Shown piece by piece: positions 6,685-10,337 of a DNA stretch of 10,337 nucleotides (position 1 is the first letter of the stretch; each line of letters starts with the position of its first letter). The stretch comes from Clostridia bacterium. Lineage in GTDB: Bacteria; Bacillota; Clostridia; Oscillospirales; CAG-272. The DNA lies in the NCBI GenBank assembly GCA_017520365.1, contig JAFXFQ010000128.1, forward strand, positions 1 to 10,337, in the 5' to 3' direction. Under the pieces are notes generated by a model. That model saw only the letters and a program-made list of their open reading frames with translations, had not been told where the DNA came from and did not search any database. The position numbers and the translations under genes are program-made.

Positions 6685-9660
6685 TCAGAACAGAACCTCC
6701 ATGGAGATGTTTGTTTCTCCAAGGTTCCAGTTGTCACCGCCGCTTCCGTGGGCGCCCCATTGAATGGCAATGCCGCCGTATTCATTGAGGTCTGCAATAT
6801 CCATCACGAACACTACTCTGTGGTCCTCGTACCAGTCAGCCTTGTCGGGTGTTTCAATGTCCTCGTTCTCGTAAAGGAGCCTGGACAGGCTTGTGGTATA
6901 TACCCACATTGACTGATAACCGTCATTGATCTCTTGAACGTCGAAGATGATCTCAACGGAGACGGTAGTATAGCCGAGCTCAAGGAGCTTGTCGCGGTCA
7001 AGCTTTGTGTACACGTATTCGATGTAATTATCATCATCGGTAATAAGCACGTCGCGGGTACCGTTTGCGCTGGTAAGATCGACACGTGCCGTGAGAGATA
7101 CCCACTGAGCAACGATAGTATATTCGCCTGAAATATCGACTCTCTTATTCATATCGATAAGCTCGCCGTTGAGTGTCCAGCCGTAGAATACCATATCAGG
7201 ATTTGCGTGAGTAGGAGTATGGAAAAGGGAATCTCCAAAGAGGTAATCGTAATGAACCGTTGTTCCGGGATATGATACTGTGCCGCCGTTGGGATCATAG
7301 GTGAGGTTTGCACCGTTGTTTGCCCAGCATGCATACAGAGTAACAACTCCGCCGTCCTCAGCGGTAAAGTTGGGAGATGCAAGAACGTCTCCGTCCCATC
7401 CGACTCTCTTGTCTGCACTGCACTCCTTATCAAGATACCAGCCGCGGAACACCCATCCCTCGAGGCTGGGTGCTGATCCGAGAGTAACATCAGCATCATA
7501 TGTGCAGTCAGTGATTGAGGGCATATTCAATACCTCATGGGATGCCTTCGTGGGGGTGTTTGCGTCATACTGTATTGTATAGTCGTGGCTGATCCAGTGA
7601 GCGTAGAGAGTGATTCTCTCGCGGCCGCGGGAGGAGATATCCTCAACTGTTGCGCCGCCCTCAAGGAGCTTGTAGGAGCCGTCCTCTTCGTTTCGAAGCT
7701 CCCAGCCGCCGAAGGTATAGCCTTCTCTTGTGTACTCGTTTTCGAGGATGTAGATGTTCTCGCCAACGGTGTTAACGCTCATCTTCATCTGCTCGCCCTC
7801 GCCGCCGTTTGCGTCGTAGTTAACGTAGTAAGCCTCTTCTACCATTGCGAGGATCTCATCGCGGGGGATCTTATACTCAAGAGTTTCGCAGGACTGAGAG
7901 TTAAGAGCCTTAACGTCGGGATAGTAGAGAACCATCTCGTGCATATTATCAAGCATACTGTATGTGCTGAGCTTGAAGTTGCCGGTCTTGGGAACGTATG
8001 TAACTACGCCGAATACGCGAACGTTACCTGCGTGAACGTAGGAATAATAGCCCTCGGGCATATCCTTTTCGATGGTTACCGTTGCTGTTACAGTTGTGGA
8101 AATAGATTCGAGATATGCAAGCTCGGAGGAGGATTCTGTTTCCTTGCCTGTCTCAGTGGATGTGGAGCCGCCTACAACTGAGCTTCCTCCCCAGGAGGAT
8201 GTGGTAGTATTAGTATAGCCGTAGCCTGCCTCAACGCTTGCTGTGACCATACCCATTTCAACCTCAACGCCGACTGTTACGTTAACGTTGTGCTCCTCGG
8301 ACTCTTCCTTTGCCCATTCCTTGGACTCTTCCCATTCATCGGAGGAGGAAACGGACTCGGAAACTGTGTTTGCGATAGAATTAGCGATGCTGTTTTCAAT
8401 GGTTACAGAGGATTCAAGGCCAAATTCGAGATCTCCCGCACCTGTGTGATACTTAAGGTTAGGTGTGTTTACGTTGAGCTGGTCGAGAACCACGTGCTCG
8501 ATGGTACCGATCTCGTAGATGTAGTAGAACACCTCGTTGTCCTCATCGTAAACTGCGAGAGTCTTTTCATTATTTCCCTGAACTGCAAGGTTTCTCTGGA
8601 GCTTCCATGTAGCTGTAAGCTCAAGGTCACCGCTGGTTCCCTTAGGGATCTCTGTGATGATGTTGCCGTTCTGATCCTGCCAGCCCATGAACTTGAGTCC
8701 GCTCCACTTAGCAGGCTGAAGGATAATTCTTGATTCAACGTTATAGGTTTCTACGTTAGAGTGCTCGGGAGCCTCCCAATAGATGATATCATATTCTTCA
8801 AGCTCCCAGTGAGCGTAAAGGATATAGTCCTCTGTACTGCCCTTCTTGATGTAGTCAACGACATCGCCGCCAACGGATGCTGTGTACCAGCCTGCGAAAA
8901 TGTAGCCGTCAGCCTCGGGGGTGGGAAGCTCAAGAAGACCTGTTGCTTCATTGTATTCGGTGATCTCGGGGTACTCTGCTGTTTTAAGGTTTCTGTATAT
9001 GATGGAATGGAAGTTGCCCTCAAGCTTGGGGATGATCTCCTGGGGCTTTGTTACCTCGCCGCAAACGGAGCAGTGAGCACCCTCTGAAAGACCTGTGGAA
9101 GTGTGTGTGGGTGCTACTGCGGGGTCGATGACCTCGTTGTGACCGAGAGAAGCGATAACAACGTCTATCTCGTCAATCTCAATTTTTGCTGCGTAATCCA
9201 AAAACATATGGTTGCAGTTTTCGCATACCCAGTAGTCTGTGTTGCCTGTCTCCGTGCAGGTAGGACGCTTCTCCGGTACAAGCTTAAGATGGCTTGTATG
9301 TGTGCAGATTTCGGTAGGGCCTATAACGGGTCCGTCGGGCTTTTCGGGGATGTAGTTACCGGAAATGATCCTTCCGAGACTGTTGGTGTCAAGAGCGTTG
9401 ACCCTGCCATCCTTATTTATGTCTGCGGTCTCGAGCTGCTTGTCTGTGAGCTCTACAACTCCGCTGACAAGGCGCTTCATAATGTTGACGTCTACGCTGT
9501 TTACCTTGCCGTCTCCGCTGATGTCGCCGAGAACGGTCTCTGCAGTCTCTGCAGTCTCAACAGCCTCGGCGGCGCCGATCGACAGGGTGGGAATGCATCC
9601 GATAAGCATTACAATCACCAGAATCGCAGCTACCGATTTCTTAATATATACGGTATTCAT
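6685..9660 (-). CDS. Large secreted modular surface protein: dockerin, InlB B-type repeats, putative aerolysin-like beta domain
   Basis: This 991-residue protein starts with a signal peptide (Lys7-Lys8, hydrophobic 9-29). Cleavage could be after the AEA near 31-33, but LIGC at 19-22 also fits a lipobox. Residues 44-105 are a dockerin: two loops, D46 to D57 (DISGDGKVNSVD) and D80 to D91 (DINKDGRVNALD), each followed by a short helix ending I/V-S-G. Two Cys/His-rich modules follow (C119, C135, C146, C149; H174, H186, C197, C200). Five Listeria-Bacteroides repeats, recognisable by FxGW and a closing xAxW, end at W285, W352, W689, W779 and W853. Between the second and third lies a Ser/Thr-rich beta domain (about 360-600) resembling aerolysin-type pore formers. 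The C-terminal 856-991 is an unassigned, probably beta-rich domain. No sortase motif or catalytic domain was recognised. The ribosome binding site GGAGG (complement of 9666-9670) lies five bases from the ATG. Binding or adhesion via a cohesin partner is inferred. Confidence 0.85.
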   Translation of the reverse strand: MNTVYIKKSVAAILVIVMLIGCIPTLSIGAAEAVETAETAETVLGDISGDGKVNSVDVNIMKRLVSGVVELTDKQLETADINKDGRVNALDTNSLGRIISGNYIPEKPDGPVIGPTEICTHTSHLKLVPEKRPTCTETGNTDYWVCENCNHMFLDYAAKIEIDEIDVVIASLGHNEVIDPAVAPTHTSTGLSEGAHCSVCGEVTKPQEIIPKLEGNFHSIIYRNLKTAEYPEITEYNEATGLLELPTPEADGYIFAGWYTASVGGDVVDYIKKGSTEDYILYAHWELEEYDIIYWEAPEHSNVETYNVESRIILQPAKWSGLKFMGWQDQNGNIITEIPKGTSGDLELTATWKLQRNLAVQGNNEKTLAVYDEDNEVFYYIYEIGTIEHVVLDQLNVNTPNLKYHTGAGDLEFGLESSVTIENSIANSIANTVSESVSSSDEWEESKEWAKEESEEHNVNVTVGVEVEMGMVTASVEAGYGYTNTTTSSWGGSSVVGGSTSTETGKETESSSELAYLESISTTVTATVTIEKDMPEGYYSYVHAGNVRVFGVVTYVPKTGNFKLSTYSMLDNMHEMVLYYPDVKALNSQSCETLEYKIPRDEILAMVEEAYYVNYDANGGEGEQMKMSVNTVGENIYILENEYTREGYTFGGWELRNEEDGSYKLLEGGATVEDISSRGRERITLYAHWISHDYTIQYDANTPTKASHEVLNMPSITDCTYDADVTLGSAPSLEGWVFRGWYLDKECSADKRVGWDGDVLASPNFTAEDGGVVTLYACWANNGANLTYDPNGGTVSYPGTTVHYDYLFGDSLFHTPTHANPDMVFYGWTLNGELIDMNKRVDISGEYTIVAQWVSLTARVDLTSANGTRDVLITDDDNYIEYVYTKLDRDKLLELGYTTVSVEIIFDVQEINDGYQSMWVYTTSLSRLLYENEDIETPDKADWYEDHRVVFVMDIADLNEYGGIAIQWGAHGSGGDNWNLGETNISMEVLF

Positions 9661-9673
9661 ATATTCCTCCGTT

Positions 9674-9701
9674 ATTATAATTTGTCACCTAAATATTAAC
9701 A
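9674..9701 (-). promoter_or_regulatory. Candidate promoter region of the dockerin/InlB-repeat gene
   Basis: Two candidate -10 boxes are seen on the minus strand: TAATAT (complement of 9693-9698), preceded by TG as in extended -10 elements, and a perfect TATAAT (complement of 9674-9679) that would give almost no leader. Neither has a good -35. The first is preferred because it leaves room for the ribosome binding site. A weak promoter needing an activator is possible. Confidence 0.35.
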
Positions 9702-9728
9702 TACAGGGCCCTTCCCCTGGCGAAAAAA

Positions 9729-9761
9729 GAATGAAATGTATGGTTTGGGGAATGAATTGCA
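9729..9761 (+). promoter_or_regulatory. Direct repeat with 21-bp period, candidate LytTR-type operator
   Basis: GAATGAAATGTA (9729-9740) and GAATGAATTGCA (9750-9761) match at 10 of 12 positions and start exactly 21 bp apart, two helical turns. The second copy ends nine bases before the -35 of the regulator gene. LytTR regulators such as AgrA and ComE bind pairs of about 9-bp direct repeats with about 12-bp spacers, the same period. The base sequence does not match the known AgrA or ComE consensus closely. Confidence 0.4.
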
Positions 9762-9770
9762 AATAAAATG

Positions 9771-9800
9771 TTGTTCCAAAGGACGTAAACATGATATAAT
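9771..9800 (+). promoter_or_regulatory. Promoter of the LytTR response regulator gene
   Basis: A perfect TATAAT (9795-9800) with TG one base upstream (9792-9793) forms an extended -10. A weak -35, TTGTTC (9771-9776), lies 18 bp away. The start would be near 9807, just before the strong ribosome binding site at 9817-9824. A weak -35 with a flanking direct repeat is what an activated promoter often looks like. Confidence 0.65.
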
Positions 9801-9829
9801 GTTATGTAGCTTAAAAAGGAGGTGGTTTT

Positions 9830-10337
9830 GTGATAAGAATCGGTGTTTGCGATGATTCCAGGGCTTTTCTTGAGCAGATGAGGATCATGCTCTCAGACAG
9901 AGAAAAGCTTGAATGTAACATTTCAGTTGAGCTTTTTTTGTCGGGCGAGGCTCTCCTTCGCGCTCACGCAAAGGAGCCCTTCAATATAGTTTTTCTTGAT
10001 ATGATAATGCCCCATATTACCGGCATTGAGGCGGCAAGAGCACTTCGTAAAAGAGATAATACCGTAAAGATCGTGTTCCTCACGAGCACCTCGGAGTTTG
10101 CCGTTGAATCCTACAGCGTTAAGGCGAGCAACTATCTTCTGAAGCCTGTCGGCGCAGAAAAGCTGTACTCCTGCATAAACGAGCTTTTGAGGGGTGAGCG
10201 GGAGGCGGAGGACTCCGTTACCGTTAAGAGCCGCCTTGCATCCTACCGCGTCCTCTTGTCGCAGATAGAATACGTGGAGGCAGAGGGAAAGCTGACCGTA
10301 TTCAACACACGTGATAAAAAGCGCATAGAGACTCTGG
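9830..10337 (+). CDS. LytTR-family response regulator (AgrA-like), 3' end cut by window edge
   Basis: The visible 169 residues begin with a complete CheY-like receiver: acidic pocket D8-D9, phosphoacceptor D57 in VFLDMIMP, T85 in VFLTSTSEF, and K105 in LLKPV. The segment FAVESYSVKASNYLLKP is the usual receiver end in AgrA/LytR-type regulators. From about residue 125 a LytTR DNA-binding domain starts (SVTVKSRLASYRV, then QIEYVEAEGKL near 146-156) and is cut by the right edge. Such regulators are normally paired with a membrane histidine kinase of the HATPase_c_5 (AgrC/LytS) type, which would be expected further right. The GTG start at 9830 is supported by AGGAGGTG (9817-9824) five bases upstream and by the immediate receiver beta-1 strand IRIGVCDD. 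The gene is divergent from the dockerin/InlB-repeat gene, which is a plausible target. Confidence 0.9.
   Translation, partial: MIRIGVCDDSRAFLEQMRIMLSDREKLECNISVELFLSGEALLRAHAKEPFNIVFLDMIMPHITGIEAARALRKRDNTVKIVFLTSTSEFAVESYSVKASNYLLKPVGAEKLYSCINELLRGEREAEDSVTVKSRLASYRVLLSQIEYVEAEGKLTVFNTRDKKRIETL

Noticed and set aside
6485..6763. Plus-strand frame of 92 codons in the gap after the parvulin-like cluster promoter
   Set aside because: It runs through the terminator hairpin and into the 3' end of the opposite gene, has no ribosome binding site and no recognisable protein features.
7537..8181. Long plus-strand open frame over the surface-protein gene, with a similar one at 9103-9699
   Set aside because: Both are in complementary register with the real minus-strand gene and reflect its codon bias; the protein on the minus strand has clear domains.

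Overview
The window looks like a chromosomal segment of a low-to-medium G+C Gram-positive anaerobe of class Clostridia, probably a gut or rumen member of the Oscillospirales/Ruminococcus-like groups. This is inferred from lipoproteins with strong AGGAGG-type ribosome binding sites, sigma-A style promoters, a dockerin-bearing surface protein with Listeria-Bacteroides (InlB B/Flg_new) repeats, and a LytTR response regulator. No 16S or other taxonomic marker is present, so the assignment stays loose.

Layout. Five complete genes lie on the minus strand, and one gene on the plus strand is cut by the right edge. Read in the direction of minus-strand transcription: (1) 9660-6685 encodes a 991-residue secreted modular protein (signal peptide, N-terminal dockerin, two Cys/His-rich modules, five InlB-type repeats, a Ser/Thr-rich central beta domain resembling aerolysin/ETX-MTX2 pore-forming folds, and an unassigned C-terminal domain), closed by a terminator near 6600. 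(2) 6311-2097 is a three-gene cluster of paralogous exported proteins with a SurA/PrsA-like helical N-terminus and degenerate parvulin-like domains. The first is held by a transmembrane helix and the next two are lipoproteins; the first and third carry two parvulin-like domains, the middle one only one. (3) 1980-151 encodes a cytoplasmic GH20 beta-N-acetylhexosaminidase with its own promoter and a perfect-stem terminator. On the plus strand, 9830 to the right edge encodes a LytTR-family response regulator, divergent from the dockerin protein.

How the parts may work together. The parvulin-like cluster probably assists folding or quality control of exported proteins outside the membrane, although the usual parvulin catalytic histidines are not visible, so a chaperone or scaffold role is as likely as prolyl isomerisation. 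The GH20 enzyme lacks a signal peptide and would act on imported GlcNAc- or GalNAc-containing oligosaccharides. The modular protein is likely displayed or anchored through dockerin-cohesin contact. The LytTR regulator has a good promoter preceded by a 21-bp-period direct repeat, a geometry typical of LytTR operators, and could control itself and perhaps the divergent surface protein.

The most interesting items are the paralogous parvulin-like trio with clean domain loss in the middle copy, the possible beta-pore-like domain inside a dockerin/InlB-repeat protein, the GH20 promoter whose -35 box sits in the loop of a perfect hairpin, and the candidate LytTR box. No tRNA, rRNA, CRISPR array, insertion sequence or phage gene was seen.
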